A stretch of 64,000 nt of DNA from Paracoccus halophilus (GCF_000763905.1 NZ_JRKN01000012.1:1-64000); one strand, 5' to 3'; counted from the stretch's first letter, positions 11,807-21,792 are shown. A program made the numbers and translations. The notes: generated by a model not told the origin, from the sequence alone.

Positions 11807-12575
11807 GGGGGCGCAACATAGGGGGCTTCGCGCCCTGATTAAAGGCGCATTGCGGCTTGTTTACCCGCCGCAATGCCTTTGCTGCGGCGAGCCGGTCGCC
11901 GGCGAAGGCGGGCTCTGCCCCGGCTGCTGGCGCGAGGCCGATTTCATCGAGGGTATCTCATGCTCGCGCTGCGGCACCCCCTTGCCGGGCGACGAGGACA
12001 GCGAGGACCAGGACGAGGCGGCGGGGCTGCTGGTCTGCGACGACTGCCTGGGCATGCAGCGGCCCTGGCTGCGCGGGCGCGCGGCGCTGACCTATCGCGG
12101 AACCGGGCGCAGGCTTGTCCTGATGCTCAAGCATGGCGACCGGCCGGATCTGGCGCCAGCGCTCGGCGACTGGCTGGCGCGGGCCGCCGGGCCGCTGATC
12201 CGGCGCGACATGATCGTGGTGCCGGTGCCGGTTCATATGCGGCGACGGCTGTCGCGGAAATACAACCAGGCCGAGTTGCTGTCGCGGCATCTGGCGCGGG
12301 TGCATGGGCTGGCCCATGCCCCGGGGCTGCTGCAGCGCAGGCGCAATACGCCGATGCAGGATCATGGCAAGGTCGCGGATCGCTTTGCCAATCTTGACGA
12401 TGCGATCCGCGTTCCCGCACGCATGCGCCCGCGCGTGCAGGGGCGCGCGCTGCTGCTGGTCGATGACGTGATGGCCTCGGGGGCGACGCTTGCGGCATCG
12501 GCGCAGGCGCTGCGCGATGCCGGGGCCGGGCCGATTTCCGTCGTGGTGCTGGCACGCGCCGTCAAGGATGCCTAG
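11805..12575 (+). CDS. comF: ComF family phosphoribosyltransferase-like protein
   Basis: A protein of 256 residues. The N-terminal third holds three cysteine pairs (CLCC, CPGC, then CSRC and CDDC) that probably bind zinc. The C-terminal part is a phosphoribosyltransferase fold with the PRPP-binding motif 'LLLVDDVMASGATL'. ComF/GntX proteins are linked to DNA uptake and repair, but their biochemical role is not settled. The ATG at 11805 overlaps the divergent methyltransferase start. A TTG further in (within 'ALRLVYPPQC') could be the real start. grxC follows 32 bases later. Confidence 0.88.
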   Translation: MGAQHRGLRALIKGALRLVYPPQCLCCGEPVAGEGGLCPGCWREADFIEGISCSRCGTPLPGDEDSEDQDEAAGLLVCDDCLGMQRPWLRGRAALTYRGTGRRLVLMLKHGDRPDLAPALGDWLARAAGPLIRRDMIVVPVPVHMRRRLSRKYNQAELLSRHLARVHGLAHAPGLLQRRRNTPMQDHGKVADRFANLDDAIRVPARMRPRVQGRALLLVDDVMASGATLAASAQALRDAGAGPISVVVLARAVKDA

Positions 12576-12607
12576 ATATGGGGTAAGTCACCAATCCGGG
12601 ACCAAAG

Positions 12608-12868
12608 ATGGCCAGAGTCGAAATCTACACCACCCCCACCTGCCCTTACTGCCTGGCGGCGAAATCGCTGCTGACACGCAAGGGCGTCTCGTTCGAGGAA
12701 ACCGATGTCAGCCGCGATCCGCAGATCCGCATCGCGATGACCGAACGCGCGGGCGGCCGCCGCAGCGTGCCGCAGATCTTCATCGACGGACAGCATATCG
12801 GCGGCAGTGACGAGCTGCACGCCCTGGAACATGAGGGCAAGCTGGACGGGCTGCTGGCCGCGGCATGA
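12608..12868 (+). CDS. grxC: Glutaredoxin 3
   Basis: A protein of 86 residues, full length for GrxC. The dithiol active site is C12-P-Y-C15. The glutathione-binding region is recognisable as 'RRSVPQIFIDGQHIGGSDEL', with the cis-proline in 'SVPQ'. It reduces disulfides and glutathione-mixed disulfides in the cytoplasm. Its stop overlaps the start of the next gene by four bases (ATGA). That next gene is a deaminated-glutathione amidase-like protein, which suggests a thiol-metabolism operon comF-grxC-nit-marR. Confidence 0.96.
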   Translation: MARVEIYTTPTCPYCLAAKSLLTRKGVSFEETDVSRDPQIRIAMTERAGGRRSVPQIFIDGQHIGGSDELHALEHEGKLDGLLAAA

Positions 12869-13716
12869 GCCGGCCGATCCGGGCCGGGCTGGTCCAGTTG
12901 AACGTCTCGGACGATCCGCGGCTGAACCTGCCCGTCACCCGCGATCTGATCCGGCAGGCCGCCGCCGGCGGCGCCGGCTGGGTGCTGACCCCCGAGGTCA
13001 CGAACCTGCTGGGCGCCAGCCGCGAATCGCTGGCCCGTCTTCTGCATCCCGAAGCCGGGGACCCGACCCTTGCCGCGCTGCGCGCCGATGCGCGCGAGCT
13101 TCGCATATGGCTGCTGATCGGCTCGCTGGCGCTGAAAACCGGCGAGCCCGATGAAACCCGCTTTGCCAATCGCAGCTTTCTGATCGCGCCCGATGGCGCC
13201 ATTCGCGCGCGTTATGACAAGCTGCACATGTTCGACGTGACCGTGTCCGAAACCGAATCCTACCGCGAATCGGCCGCCTATCGCGCCGGTGACCGCGCCG
13301 TTCTGGCGCAGGGACCCTGGCCGGTCGGCCTGACGGTCTGCTACGACATCCGCTTTCCACGGCTTTACCGCGCGCTCGCCCAGGCCGGGGCGCAGGTGCT
13401 GACCGTGCCCGCCGCCTTCAACGACACCACCGGCGCCGCGCATTGGGAGGTGTTGCTGCGCGCCCGCGCCATCGAGACGGGCAGCTATGTCCTGGCGCCC
13501 GCGCAATGTGGGCTGCATGCCACCCATGCCGATCCCGGGCGCCGCCCGCGCCGCAGCCACGGCCATTCGCTGGCCGTCGATCCCTGGGGGCAGGTCCTGG
13601 GCGATGGCGGCACCGATCCCGGGGTGACTTTTGTCGAGCTTGACCCCGAAGCCGTTGTCAGGGCACGGTCGCGCATTCCTTCTTTGACACATGACCGGGA
13701 ATTCACGGGCCCATGA
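12865..13716 (+). CDS. Carbon-nitrogen hydrolase, Nit1-like deaminated glutathione amidase
   Basis: A protein of 283 residues of the nitrilase superfamily with the complete catalytic triad E44 (LTPEVTN), K119 ([10 protein letters not shown]) and C159 ([11 protein letters not shown]). The context 'YDKLHMFDV' and 'CYDIRFP' is typical of the Nit1/Nit2 branch, which hydrolyses deaminated glutathione or omega-amides. Its place directly after glutaredoxin supports a repair role in glutathione metabolism. Start and stop overlap both neighbours by four bases, showing tight translational coupling. Confidence 0.88.
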   Translation: MSRPIRAGLVQLNVSDDPRLNLPVTRDLIRQAAAGGAGWVLTPEVTNLLGASRESLARLLHPEAGDPTLAALRADARELRIWLLIGSLALKTGEPDETRFANRSFLIAPDGAIRARYDKLHMFDVTVSETESYRESAAYRAGDRAVLAQGPWPVGLTVCYDIRFPRLYRALAQAGAQVLTVPAAFNDTTGAAHWEVLLRARAIETGSYVLAPAQCGLHATHADPGRRPRRSHGHSLAVDPWGQVLGDGGTDPGVTFVELDPEAVVRARSRIPSLTHDREFTGP

Positions 13717-14219
13717 CGACCAAGCTGGACGACAGTCTGCGGATAGCCGAAGGTTCGGCCGACGCCCTGGCCGCGAGCCTGTTTTCCGAGGTGTTCATCT
13801 CGGACCAGCTGGCGCGCGACCTGATCGGCAAGTCACTGCCGAAGGGGATGCAGATTTCGCATTTCTCGGTGCTGAACCTGCTTGCGCATCTGAATGTCGA
13901 GCGCAGCCCGGCCGAGCTGGCCGAGGCGTTTCATGTCACGCGCGGGGCAATGACCAATACCCTGTCGCGGCTGGAATGGGCCGGGCATATCCATGTCCGC
14001 CCGGATTGGGACGATGCGCGGCGCAAGTTCATCTCGATCAGCCCGGCGGGCCGGGCGGCGCGGGATGCGGCGCTGGCTGCCTTCATGCCGCGGATCGCCG
14101 ATGTGGTGCGCGATATCGGGGCGGACCGGGTGCGCGCCGCGCTGCCGGTCCTGCGCCTGCTTCGCAAGCAGCTGGAAGAGGCCCGGGGGCAGGACAGCCG
14201 TGGGACGGGCGGGCGCTGA
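13713..14219 (+). CDS. MarR family transcriptional regulator
   Basis: A protein of 168 residues with a winged helix-turn-helix. The recognition region is about residues 68-95 ('ELAEAFHVTRGAMTNTLSRLEWAGHI') followed by the wing 'DARRKFISISPAGRAA'. It is the last gene of the comF-grxC-nit operon, overlapping the nitrilase by four bases. The ligand and targets are unknown; autoregulation of the operon or redox sensing are guesses. No cysteine is conspicuous in the sequence. Confidence 0.87.
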   Translation: MTTKLDDSLRIAEGSADALAASLFSEVFISDQLARDLIGKSLPKGMQISHFSVLNLLAHLNVERSPAELAEAFHVTRGAMTNTLSRLEWAGHIHVRPDWDDARRKFISISPAGRAARDAALAAFMPRIADVVRDIGADRVRAALPVLRLLRKQLEEARGQDSRGTGGR

Positions 14220-14226
14220 AGGCGTG

Positions 14227-14278
14227 GCCGGCCGCCCGTTGCGCGGCCGGCATGGATATTTTCATGAAGAAGAAGGGG
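14227..14278 (+). repeat. Hairpin plus ATGGATATTT-type 3'-end element, copy 1
   Basis: A perfect 9-bp hairpin (GCCGGCCGC 14227-14235, GCGGCCGGC 14243-14251) is followed at once by ATGGATATTTTCATGAAGAA and further AAG (14252-14275). The same 3' element occurs after a CCGGC sequence at 27700 and, degenerate, at 40700-40681 on the minus strand. Here it lies between the convergent genes marR and ubiG. It probably marks the transcript end of the comF-marR operon. Confidence 0.65.
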
Positions 14279-15047
14279 ATGCCGTTCCGCGCAGGGCGGT
14301 CAGCAGATAGTTCACCGACAGGTCGCGATCCGAAAGCGACCAGTTCCAGCCGAGCGGGTTGAAGACCATGCCGCGACGATCGACCACCCGCAACCCGGCG
14401 TCATGCGTCATCCGCGCCAATTCGTCCGGCGTGATGAAGCGGCGCCAGTCATGCGTGCCCCTGGGCAACCAGCGCATCACCCATTCGGCGCCGATGATCG
14501 CCGTCGCGAAGCTTTTCGCGGTGCGGTTCAGGGTCGAGACGATCAGCATCCCCTCGGGCGCCAGAAGATCGCGGCAGGTGGCGATGAATGCCTGCGGGTC
14601 GGCGACATGCTCGACGATTTCCAGCGCCATCACCACGTCGAAACGGCGCCCTTCGGCGGCCAGCGCCTCGGCTGTGGTGGTTCGGTATTCTATGGCCAGC
14701 CCCTGTTCGGCGGCATGAAGCGCGGCGATGGCGATATTGCCCTCGGCCGCATCGGCGCCGGTGACCGAGGCGCCCAGGCGCGCCATCGGCTCGGCCATCA
14801 GCCCGCCGCCGCAGCCGATATCCAGGATATCGAGCCCGGCGAAGGGGGCGGCCTCGGCCCGGTCGCGTCCGAATTGCCCGGCGATCTGCGCCGTCACATA
14901 GTCCAGCCGGGTCGGATTGAGCATGTGCAACGGCTTGAACTTGCCCGAGGGATCCCACCATTCCTGGGCCATGGCCTGAAACTTGGCGACCTCGGCCGGA
15001 TCGATGCTGTTCGGCGCCATGGCTTGCGGATCTGGCGTTTCGATCAT
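14262..15047 (-). CDS. ubiG: UbiG, ubiquinone biosynthesis O-methyltransferase
   Basis: A protein of 261 residues that carries out both O-methylations of ubiquinone synthesis. The SAM-binding motif is '[22 protein letters not shown]', broken here at its centre GCGGG. The family hallmark '[20 protein letters not shown]' lies near the N-terminus, and '[24 protein letters not shown]' is the membrane-binding insertion typical of UbiG. It is convergent with marR: its 3' end overlaps the ATGGATATTT element. It is divergent from pip. Confidence 0.96.
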   Translation of the reverse strand: MIETPDPQAMAPNSIDPAEVAKFQAMAQEWWDPSGKFKPLHMLNPTRLDYVTAQIAGQFGRDRAEAAPFAGLDILDIGCGGGLMAEPMARLGASVTGADAAEGNIAIAALHAAEQGLAIEYRTTTAEALAAEGRRFDVVMALEIVEHVADPQAFIATCRDLLAPEGMLIVSTLNRTAKSFATAIIGAEWVMRWLPRGTHDWRRFITPDELARMTHDAGLRVVDRRGMVFNPLGWNWSLSDRDLSVNYLLTALRGTASPSSS

Positions 15048-15085
15048 CGGAAGGTCCTTCTATGGCGAGCGGATGCAAGCCGTTA

Positions 15086-15100
15086 TATAATGGGGTCATG
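15086..15100 (+). promoter_or_regulatory. TATAAT -10 box directly before the pip start; possible leaderless mRNA
   Basis: A perfect TATAAT lies at 15086-15091 and ends seven bases before the A of the pip ATG (15098). Transcription would then begin at or next to the start codon, giving a leaderless message. No good Shine-Dalgarno sequence precedes this ATG, which agrees. The -35 region is weak. Confidence 0.45.
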
Positions 15101-16072
15101 GACAGATTGGCAGGGCAAATAGGCGGCACGGCGTCGCATGGCAGGCTGCACCCGATGGGTGAGCCATTCGACCGGCGGATCATCGAGGTCGGCGACGGCC
15201 ACCAGATCCATGTCGAGCAGAGCGGCAACCCGGACGGTGTCCCCGTCATCGTCCTGCATGGCGGCCCGGGCGGCGGCTGCAGCCCCTATATGCGCCGCTT
15301 CTTCGATCCCGCCCATTACCGGGCCATCCTGTTCGACCAGCGTGGCTGCGGCCGTTCGCGCCCCCATGCCAGCGTCGAGGCCAATACCACCGCGCATCTG
15401 GTCGCCGATATCGAGATCCTGCGCCACCAGCTGGGCGTCGGGCGGGCCATCCTGTTCGGCGGCAGCTGGGGCGCCACGCTGGCGCTGACCTATGCCCAGA
15501 CCCATCCCGAGGTGCCGATGGCGCTGGTCCTGCGCGGCATCTTTCTGGGCAGCCGGGCCGAGCTGGACTGGTTCTATGGCGGCGGCGCGGCGCGATTCTT
15601 TCCCGACCGCTGGGCCGAGTTCCAGGCCCCGATCCCCGAGGCCGAGCGCGGCGACATGATCGCCGCCTATCACCGCCGCCTGTTCGGCGGCGAGCAGGGG
15701 CAGGAGATGCGCTACGCGCTGCCCTGGCTGATCTGGGAAAACGCCCTGGCCGGGCTGGAGATCGCGGCCGCCGGCCACGCGCCGCCCGCCTATGCCCGTG
15801 CCTTCGCGCGGCTGGAAAACCATTACTTCGCCAATAACTGCTTCCTCGAGGATGGCCAGCTGCTGCGCGACCGCCACCGGATCGAGCATATTCCCGCCGT
15901 GATCGTTCAGGGCCGCTATGACATGGTCTGCCCGCCCGGCTCGGCATGGCAACTGGCCGCGGGCTGGGACAAGGCCGATCTGCGGCTGGTGCCGGCCTCG
16001 GGCCATGCGCTGAGCGAGCCGCGAATCGCGACCGAGCTGGTCCGGGCGATGGATGGCCTCAGGGCCTCGTGA
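15098..16072 (+). CDS. pip: Proline iminopeptidase (alpha/beta hydrolase)
   Basis: A protein of 324 residues that removes N-terminal proline from peptides. The oxyanion region HGGPGGGCSPYM and 'LFDQRGCGRSRPHA' are hallmarks of this family, and the nucleophile is the serine in GGSWGATLAL. The acid and histidine are expected in 'GRYDMVCPP' and 'SGHALSEP'. The ATG at 15098 was chosen because the segment 'LHPMGEPFD', which aligns with the usual 'LYPEIEPYD' N-terminus, begins before the next ATG (15155). It is divergent from ubiG. Confidence 0.93.
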   Translation: MDRLAGQIGGTASHGRLHPMGEPFDRRIIEVGDGHQIHVEQSGNPDGVPVIVLHGGPGGGCSPYMRRFFDPAHYRAILFDQRGCGRSRPHASVEANTTAHLVADIEILRHQLGVGRAILFGGSWGATLALTYAQTHPEVPMALVLRGIFLGSRAELDWFYGGGAARFFPDRWAEFQAPIPEAERGDMIAAYHRRLFGGEQGQEMRYALPWLIWENALAGLEIAAAGHAPPAYARAFARLENHYFANNCFLEDGQLLRDRHRIEHIPAVIVQGRYDMVCPPGSAWQLAAGWDKADLRLVPASGHALSEPRIATELVRAMDGLRAS

Positions 16073-16124
16073 AGCCGCCCGGCCCGCCCTGGCGGGCACA
16101 ATGCGCCCCGGCATCACAGAAGGC

Positions 16125-16153
16125 TTGCAATCCGTGACGGACGGGCCTATATC
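16125..16153 (+). promoter_or_regulatory. Promoter of the rimP-nusA-infB operon (TTGCAA-N17-TATATC)
   Basis: TTGCAA (16125-16130), exactly 17 bases, then TATATC (16148-16153) make a good housekeeping-type promoter. Transcription should begin near 16160, giving a leader of about 84 bases that contains the terminator hairpin at 16203-16226. Confidence 0.6.
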
Positions 16154-16202
16154 GCGCTCAACAGCGGCGCAGGCCTCCACAACCTGCCCACCGGGAAGAC
16201 GC

Positions 16203-16226
16203 ACGGGCCGCCACGGCCCGTTTTTT
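16203..16226 (+). terminator. Intrinsic terminator or attenuator in the rimP leader
   Basis: ACGGGCC (16203-16209) pairs with GGCCCGT (16215-16221), and a run of six T follows. The hairpin ends 17 bases before the rimP start and lies downstream of the promoter at 16125-16153. It could therefore attenuate the operon rather than end pip transcription. A competing small stem GCAGG/CCTGC is visible at 16169-16187. Confidence 0.7.
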
Positions 16227-16243
16227 GCATTTGGGATAGCGAC

Positions 16244-16852
16244 ATGACCGACCTCATCGCCAAGACCGCCATCGACCGGCGTCTGGCCGAGATCATCGGC
16301 CCGGTGATCGAGGATCTGGGATTCGAACTGGTGCGCGTCCGTCTGCAGGGCGGCAAGACCGCGACCCTGCAGATCATGGCCGACCGGCCCGAGGGCGGGA
16401 TCAATGTCGATGACTGCGCCGATATCTCGACCGCGGTCAGCGCGGTTCTGGATGTCGAGGACCCGGTCGAGGACGCCTATCACCTGGAAGTCAGCAGCCC
16501 CGGCATCGACCGGCCGCTGACCCGGATCAAGGATTTCGCGACCTTCGAGGGCTATGAGGCGCGGCTGGAAACCAACCAGCCCATCGACGGGCGCAAGCGC
16601 TTCAAGGGCGTTCTGGCCGGCACTGAGGGCGACGAGGTGCTGCTGAACATCGAGGATGCCGGCGAGGTGCAGACCATCGGGCTGAATTTCGACTGGCTCT
16701 CTGACGCGAAGCTGGTCCTGACCAATGAGCTGATCGCCGAGATGCTTCGGCAGAAAAAGGACGCGGGCGTGCAGATCGAGAATCTCGACGAATCCGCCTT
16801 TGACGAGATCGAAACGGAATCCGGCGAAACGAACGCCGACGCGAAGGAGTGA
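16244..16852 (+). CDS. rimP: Ribosome maturation factor RimP
   Basis: A protein of 202 residues needed for maturation of the 30S subunit. The N-terminal domain (about 1-80) contains '[20 protein letters not shown]' split by the usual spacing, and '[14 protein letters not shown]' is the family signature. A C-terminal acidic tail (after about residue 170) is typical of alphaproteobacterial RimP. It is the first gene of the rimP-nusA-ylxR-infB operon, with nusA starting four bases after its stop. Confidence 0.96.
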   Translation: MTDLIAKTAIDRRLAEIIGPVIEDLGFELVRVRLQGGKTATLQIMADRPEGGINVDDCADISTAVSAVLDVEDPVEDAYHLEVSSPGIDRPLTRIKDFATFEGYEARLETNQPIDGRKRFKGVLAGTEGDEVLLNIEDAGEVQTIGLNFDWLSDAKLVLTNELIAEMLRQKKDAGVQIENLDESAFDEIETESGETNADAKE

Positions 16853-16855
16853 GGA

Positions 16856-18532
16856 ATGGCCATCACCTCTGCCAACCAGCTTGAGCTGCTGCAGACCGCC
16901 GAGGCAGTCGCGCGCGAAAAGATGATCGACCCCGATCTGGTGATCGAGGCGATGGAGGACAGTCTGGCCCGCGCCGCCAAGTCGCGCTATGGCAGCGAAA
17001 TGGACATCCGCGTGTCCATCGACCGCAAGACCGGCAACGCCACCTTCACCCGCGTCCGCACCGTGGTCGACGAGGAAGAGGTCGAGAATTATCAGGCCCA
17101 GTTCACCGCCGACCAAGCCGCCCCCTATTTCGAGCCCGGCAAGAACCCCGATAATTTCTGGACCCGCGAAGGCACGCCGATCGAGGATTTCTCGGGCCGG
17201 CCGCAGGTCGGCGACGTGTTCCAGGAACGCGTGCCGCCGGTCGAGCTGGGCCGGATCGCCGCGCAATCGGCCAAGCAGGTGATCCTGCAGCGCGTCCGCG
17301 AGGCCGAGCGTGACCGCCAGTACGAGGAATTCAAGGACCGCGCCGGCACCATCATCAACGGCGTCGTCAAGCGCGAGGAATACGGCAATATCATCGTGGA
17401 CGTGGGCCGCGGCGAGGCGATCCTGCGCCGCAACGAAAAGATCGGCCGCGAAAGCTATCGCCCGAACGACCGCATCCGCGCCTATGTCAAGGATGTGCGC
17501 CGCGAGACGCGCGGACCGCAGATCTTCCTGTCGCGCACCGATCCGCAATTCATGGCGGAACTGTTCAAGATGGAAGTGCCGGAAATCTATGACGGCGTGA
17601 TCGAGATCAAGGCCGTCGCCCGCGATCCGGGCAGCCGCGCCAAGATCGCGGTGATTTCCTATGATAACAGCATCGACCCGGTCGGCGCCTGCGTCGGCAT
17701 GCGCGGCAGCCGCGTGCAGGCCGTCGTCGGCGAGCTTCAGGGCGAAAAGATCGACATCATTCCGTGGTCCGAGGATCAGGCGACCTTCCTGGTGAACGCG
17801 CTGCAACCGGCCGAGGTGGCCAAGGTCGTCTTTGACGAGGACGCGACCCGGATCGAGGTGGTCGTCCCCGACGAGCAGCTTTCGCTGGCCATCGGCCGGC
17901 GCGGCCAGAACGTGCGTCTGGCCAGCCAGCTGACCGGTCTGGACATCGACATCCTGACCGAGGAAGAGGAATCCAAGCGCCGTCAGGCCGAGTTCAACGC
18001 CCGCACGCAGCTGTTCATGGACACGCTGGATCTGGACGAGTTCTTTGCCCAGCTTCTGGTCGCCGAAGGCTTCACCAATCTGGAAGAAGTGGCCTATGTC
18101 GATGTCGACGAACTGCTGTCGATCGAAGGTGTCGACGAAGCCACAGCCGAGGAATTGCAGACCCGCGCCCGCGAACATCTGGAAGCCGCGAACAAGGCCG
18201 CGCTGGACAATGCCCGCGCGCTTGGCGCCCAGGACAGCCTGATCGAATTCGACGGGCTGACCCCCCAGATGGTCGAGGCGCTGGCCAAGGACGACGTCAA
18301 GACGCTCGAGGATTTCGCCACCCTGGCCGATTGGGAAATCGCCGGCGGCTGGACCACGCAGGACGGTCAGCGGATCAAGGATGACGGCATCCTGGAGCCC
18401 TTCTCGATCTCGCTCGAGGATGCGCAGACCATGGTGATGACCGCGCGTGTCATGCTGGGCTGGGTCGATCCGACCGAGCTGGAGACGGCCGAAGAGGCCG
18501 GCGAAGCCGCTGACCAGGAGGCCGGGGTGTAA
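16856..18532 (+). CDS. nusA: Transcription termination/antitermination factor NusA
   Basis: A protein of 558 residues that binds RNA polymerase and modulates pausing, termination and rRNA antitermination. The order is an N-terminal polymerase-binding domain (1-~130), an S1 domain with '[20 protein letters not shown]' (~135-200), two KH domains ('[18 protein letters not shown]' near 280 and '[20 protein letters not shown]' near 345) and C-terminal acidic helix-hairpin repeats (~365-535). In other bacteria the operon is autoregulated by NusA at its leader, which makes the terminator before rimP relevant. Confidence 0.97.
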   Translation: MAITSANQLELLQTAEAVAREKMIDPDLVIEAMEDSLARAAKSRYGSEMDIRVSIDRKTGNATFTRVRTVVDEEEVENYQAQFTADQAAPYFEPGKNPDNFWTREGTPIEDFSGRPQVGDVFQERVPPVELGRIAAQSAKQVILQRVREAERDRQYEEFKDRAGTIINGVVKREEYGNIIVDVGRGEAILRRNEKIGRESYRPNDRIRAYVKDVRRETRGPQIFLSRTDPQFMAELFKMEVPEIYDGVIEIKAVARDPGSRAKIAVISYDNSIDPVGACVGMRGSRVQAVVGELQGEKIDIIPWSEDQATFLVNALQPAEVAKVVFDEDATRIEVVVPDEQLSLAIGRRGQNVRLASQLTGLDIDILTEEEESKRRQAEFNARTQLFMDTLDLDEFFAQLLVAEGFTNLEEVAYVDVDELLSIEGVDEATAEELQTRAREHLEAANKAALDNARALGAQDSLIEFDGLTPQMVEALAKDDVKTLEDFATLADWEIAGGWTTQDGQRIKDDGILEPFSISLEDAQTMVMTARVMLGWVDPTELETAEEAGEAADQEAGV

Positions 18533-18547
18533 CGCCCCGGGAGACAG

Positions 18548-19165
18548 ATGACACGCGGGGGCCGGATCAAGGACCGCGAGACGCCCGAACGTCGCTGCAT
18601 CGTGACGGGCGAAACCCAGCCCAAGGCGGGGCTGATCCGCTTTGTCGCGGGCCCCGACGCGCAGGTTGTTCCCGATCTGGGCGAAAAGCTGCCCGGGCGC
18701 GGATTCTGGGTTGTCGCGGATCGCGATGCGCTGGAAAAAGCGGCGAAAAAGGGCATGTTCTCGCGCGGGGCCAAGGCGCAGGTTTCGGCCTCGCCCGAGC
18801 TTTTGGCGATGATTGAAACCGGGCTGGCGAAACGCGTGACCGACACGCTGTCGCTGGCACGCAAGGCGGGGCTGGCGGTGGCCGGCTTTGAAAAGGTCAA
18901 GGACTGGCTGGCGGCCGGCAAGGCGCGCGTGCTTTTGCAGGCCAGCGACGGGTCCGACCGCGGCAAGGGCAAGCTCTGGACACCGCCCGGCGGGCGCTGG
19001 TTCGGCTGCCTGACCGCATCAGAATTGGGTTTGTCCTTTGGGCGCGATCATGTCATACACAGCGCGCTTGCGCCGGGGGGCCTGACCGACAAATTGATCA
19101 GGGACGCGAGCAGACTGACGGGTCTGCGCGGGCATGACGGCGGTGTTTCCGCCGGGAAGGAATGA
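18548..19165 (+). CDS. YlxR-type RNA-binding protein fused to an L7Ae-like domain
   Basis: A protein of 205 residues. The N-terminal ~85 residues are a YlxR (DUF448) domain with the signature '[20 protein letters not shown]' and '[15 protein letters not shown]'. The C-terminal part resembles an L7Ae/YlxQ-like RNA-binding domain ('[17 protein letters not shown]', '[19 protein letters not shown]'). Such fusions sit between nusA and infB in alphaproteobacteria and are thought to act in RNA or ribosome metabolism. Only seven bases separate it from infB. Confidence 0.9.
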   Translation: MTRGGRIKDRETPERRCIVTGETQPKAGLIRFVAGPDAQVVPDLGEKLPGRGFWVVADRDALEKAAKKGMFSRGAKAQVSASPELLAMIETGLAKRVTDTLSLARKAGLAVAGFEKVKDWLAAGKARVLLQASDGSDRGKGKLWTPPGGRWFGCLTASELGLSFGRDHVIHSALAPGGLTDKLIRDASRLTGLRGHDGGVSAGKE

Positions 19166-19172
19166 AGATCGG

Positions 19173-21722
19173 ATGAGCGATACTGACGGAAAGAAACCCC
19201 TGGGTCTTGGGGGCGGCCGTTCGGGCCAGGTGAAGCAGAGCTTCAGCCACGGCCGGACCCATAACGTGGTCGTCGAGACCAAGCGCAAGCGCGTGGTCGT
19301 GCCGGGCAAGACCGGCGCGGGCTCCGGCGGCGGGCGTTCGGGTTCGCCCTCGGCCGTCTCGGGCGATCCATCCAAGCGCCCGGCCGGCATCTCGGATGCC
19401 GAAATGGAGCGCCGCCTGGCCGCGCTCAAGGCCGCCAAGGCCCGCGAGGTCGAGGAAGCCGCGCAGCGCGAAGCCGAGGAAAAGGCCCGCGAAGAAGAGC
19501 GCGAGCGCCGCCGTCTTGAGCTGGAAGCCAAGGAACGCGAGGAACGCGAGCGCGAGGAAGCCCTGCGGCTGAAGGCCGAAGAGGACGAGCGCCGCGCCCG
19601 CGAAACCGAGCTGCGCGAGAAGAAAAAGGCCGAGGTCCGCGCCAAGCCGGCCGCGCCGGCGCCGGCCGCGCCGGCCGACCGCGCCGCCGCCGAGGCCGCC
19701 GCCGCGCGCGCCGAGACCAAGGGCGTCAGCGCCTCGGGTCCGCGCAAGACCGACCGCGAGCGCGACAACCGCAGCAGCAGCCCCGATGCCCGCGACACCC
19801 GCAACAAGGGCCGCGAGGACAACCGCCGCACCGGCAAGCTGTCGCTGAGCCAGGCGCTTGGCGAGGGTGAGGGTGGCCGCCAGCGCAGCCTGGCCGCGAT
19901 GAAGCGCAAGCAGGAGCGCGCCCGGCAAAAGGCCATGGGCGGCGGTCAGCGTGCCGAAAAACAGGTGCGCGACGTGCAGCTGCCCGAGACGATCATGGTC
20001 TCGGAACTGGCCAACCGCATGGCCGAGCGCACGCCCGATGTCATCAAGTCGCTGATGAAGATGGGCATGATGGTCACCGCCAACCAGGCGATCGACGCCG
20101 ATACGGCGGAGCTGGTGATCGACGAATTCGGCCACAAGGCCGTGCGCGTCTCGGATTCCGATGTCGAACAGGTCATCGCCACGGTCGAGGACAAGGCCGA
20201 GGATCTGCAGCCGCGGCCGCCGGTCGTCACCATCATGGGCCATGTCGATCACGGCAAGACCTCGCTTCTGGACGCGATCCGCAAGACCAATGTCGTGTCC
20301 GGCGAGGCGGGCGGCATCACCCAGCATATCGGCGCCTATCAGGTCAGGGCCGCGAACGGCGCGGTGCTGAGCTTCCTCGACACGCCCGGCCACGCGGCCT
20401 TTACCTCGATGCGGGCGCGCGGCGCGCAGGTGACGGATATCGTCGTGCTGGTCGTCGCCGCCGATGACGCGGTGATGCCGCAGACCATCGAGGCGATCAA
20501 CCACGCCAAGGCCGCCAATGTCCCGATGATCGTCGCCATCAACAAGGTCGACAAGCCCGACGCCAACCCGCAGAAGGTCCGCACCGACCTGCTGCAGCAC
20601 GAGGTCGTCGTCGAGGCGATGTCGGGCGAGGTTCAGGATGTCGAGATCTCGGCCAAGACCGGCCAGGGGCTGGACGAATTGCTGGAAGCCATCGCGCTGC
20701 AGGCCGAAATCCTGGAACTCAAGGCCAATCCCGAGCGCCCGGCACAGGGCGCGGTGATCGAAGCGCAGCTGGATGTCGGACGCGGTCCCGTGGCCACGGT
20801 TCTGGTCCAGAACGGCACGCTGAAGCGCGGCGACATCTTCGTCGTCGGCGAGCAGTGGGGCAAGGTCCGCGCGCTGATCAACGACAAGGGCGAGCGCGTC
20901 GATGAGGCCGGCCCCTCGGTCCCGGTCGAGGTGCTGGGCCTGAACGGCACGCCCGAGGCGGGCGACGTGCTGAACGTCGTCGAGACCGAGGCCCAGGCCC
21001 GCGAGATCGCCGATTACCGCGAACAGGCCGCCAAGGACAAGCGCGCCGCCGCCGGTGCCGCGATCACGCTGGACCAGATGCTGGCCAAGGCCAAGGCGGA
21101 TGAAAGCGTGGCCGAGCTGCCGGTTCTGGTCAAGGCCGACGTGCAGGGCTCGGCCGAGGCGATCGTTCAGGCGCTGGAAAAGATCGGCAATGACGAGGTC
21201 CGCGTCCGCGTGCTGCATTACGGCGTCGGCGCGATCACGGAATCGGATATCGGACTGGCCGAGGCCAGCGCCGCGCCGGTGATCGGCTTCAACGTCCGGG
21301 CCAATGCGCCGGCGCGCAACAGCGCCAACCAGAAGGGGGTCGAGATCCGCTATTACTCGATCATCTATGACCTGGTGGACGACATCAAGGCGGCCGCCTC
21401 GGGCCTGCTCTCGGCCGAGGTGCGCGAGCATTTCATCGGCTATGCCGAGATCAAGGAGACCTTCCGCGTCTCGGGCGTGGGCAATGTCGCCGGCTGTCTG
21501 GTCACCGAGGGCGTGGCGCGGCGTTCGGCGGGCGTCCGCCTGCTGCGCGACAACGTGGTGATCCACGAAGGCACGCTGAAGACGCTCAAGCGCTTCAAGG
21601 ACGAGGTCAAGGAGGTCCAGTCCGGTCAGGAATGCGGCATGGCCTTTGAAAACTATGACGACATCCGCAAGGGCGACGTCATCGAGATCTTCGAGCGCGA
21701 GGAGGTTCAGCGCCAGCTGTGA
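19173..21722 (+). CDS. infB: Translation initiation factor IF-2
   Basis: A protein of 849 residues. Residues ~40-250 form a long, highly charged, low-complexity region rich in Arg, Glu and Ala, as usual for alphaproteobacterial IF-2. The GTPase domain starts near residue 350 with G1 [16 protein letters not shown]3 DTPGHAAF and G4 NKVDKP, followed by the domains that bind fMet-tRNA. The ATG at 19173 gives the normal start [14 protein letters not shown]; an ATG 39 bases upstream overlaps ylxR and is less likely. It ends the operon and is followed by a strong terminator. Confidence 0.97.
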   Translation: MSDTDGKKPLGLGGGRSGQVKQSFSHGRTHNVVVETKRKRVVVPGKTGAGSGGGRSGSPSAVSGDPSKRPAGISDAEMERRLAALKAAKAREVEEAAQREAEEKAREEERERRRLELEAKEREEREREEALRLKAEEDERRARETELREKKKAEVRAKPAAPAPAAPADRAAAEAAAARAETKGVSASGPRKTDRERDNRSSSPDARDTRNKGREDNRRTGKLSLSQALGEGEGGRQRSLAAMKRKQERARQKAMGGGQRAEKQVRDVQLPETIMVSELANRMAERTPDVIKSLMKMGMMVTANQAIDADTAELVIDEFGHKAVRVSDSDVEQVIATVEDKAEDLQPRPPVVTIMGHVDHGKTSLLDAIRKTNVVSGEAGGITQHIGAYQVRAANGAVLSFLDTPGHAAFTSMRARGAQVTDIVVLVVAADDAVMPQTIEAINHAKAANVPMIVAINKVDKPDANPQKVRTDLLQHEVVVEAMSGEVQDVEISAKTGQGLDELLEAIALQAEILELKANPERPAQGAVIEAQLDVGRGPVATVLVQNGTLKRGDIFVVGEQWGKVRALINDKGERVDEAGPSVPVEVLGLNGTPEAGDVLNVVETEAQAREIADYREQAAKDKRAAAGAAITLDQMLAKAKADESVAELPVLVKADVQGSAEAIVQALEKIGNDEVRVRVLHYGVGAITESDIGLAEASAAPVIGFNVRANAPARNSANQKGVEIRYYSIIYDLVDDIKAAASGLLSAEVREHFIGYAEIKETFRVSGVGNVAGCLVTEGVARRSAGVRLLRDNVVIHEGTLKTLKRFKDEVKEVQSGQECGMAFENYDDIRKGDVIEIFEREEVQRQL

Positions 21723-21743
21723 CCCGCGCTTGATGCCGATCAT

Positions 21744-21770
21744 GGGCGGACCTTCGGGTCCGCCCTTTTT
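21744..21770 (+). terminator. Intrinsic terminator after infB
   Basis: GGGCGGACC (21744-21752), loop TTCG, GGTCCGCCC (21757-21765), then five T. This is a classic rho-independent terminator 22 bases after the infB stop. It closes the rimP-infB operon. Confidence 0.88.
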
Positions 21771-21792
21771 CGTTCCGGCCGCCCCGGGCGGT

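Noticed and set aside
15083..18178. A 1031-codon minus-strand frame opposite pip, rimP and nusA
   Set aside because: Antisense shadow of conserved genes; no family resemblance and no ribosome site.
19290..19980. Repeated GCC/GAG/CGC-rich tracts that look like a short tandem repeat
   Set aside because: They encode the charged low-complexity N-terminal region of IF-2 and are not a CRISPR or satellite.
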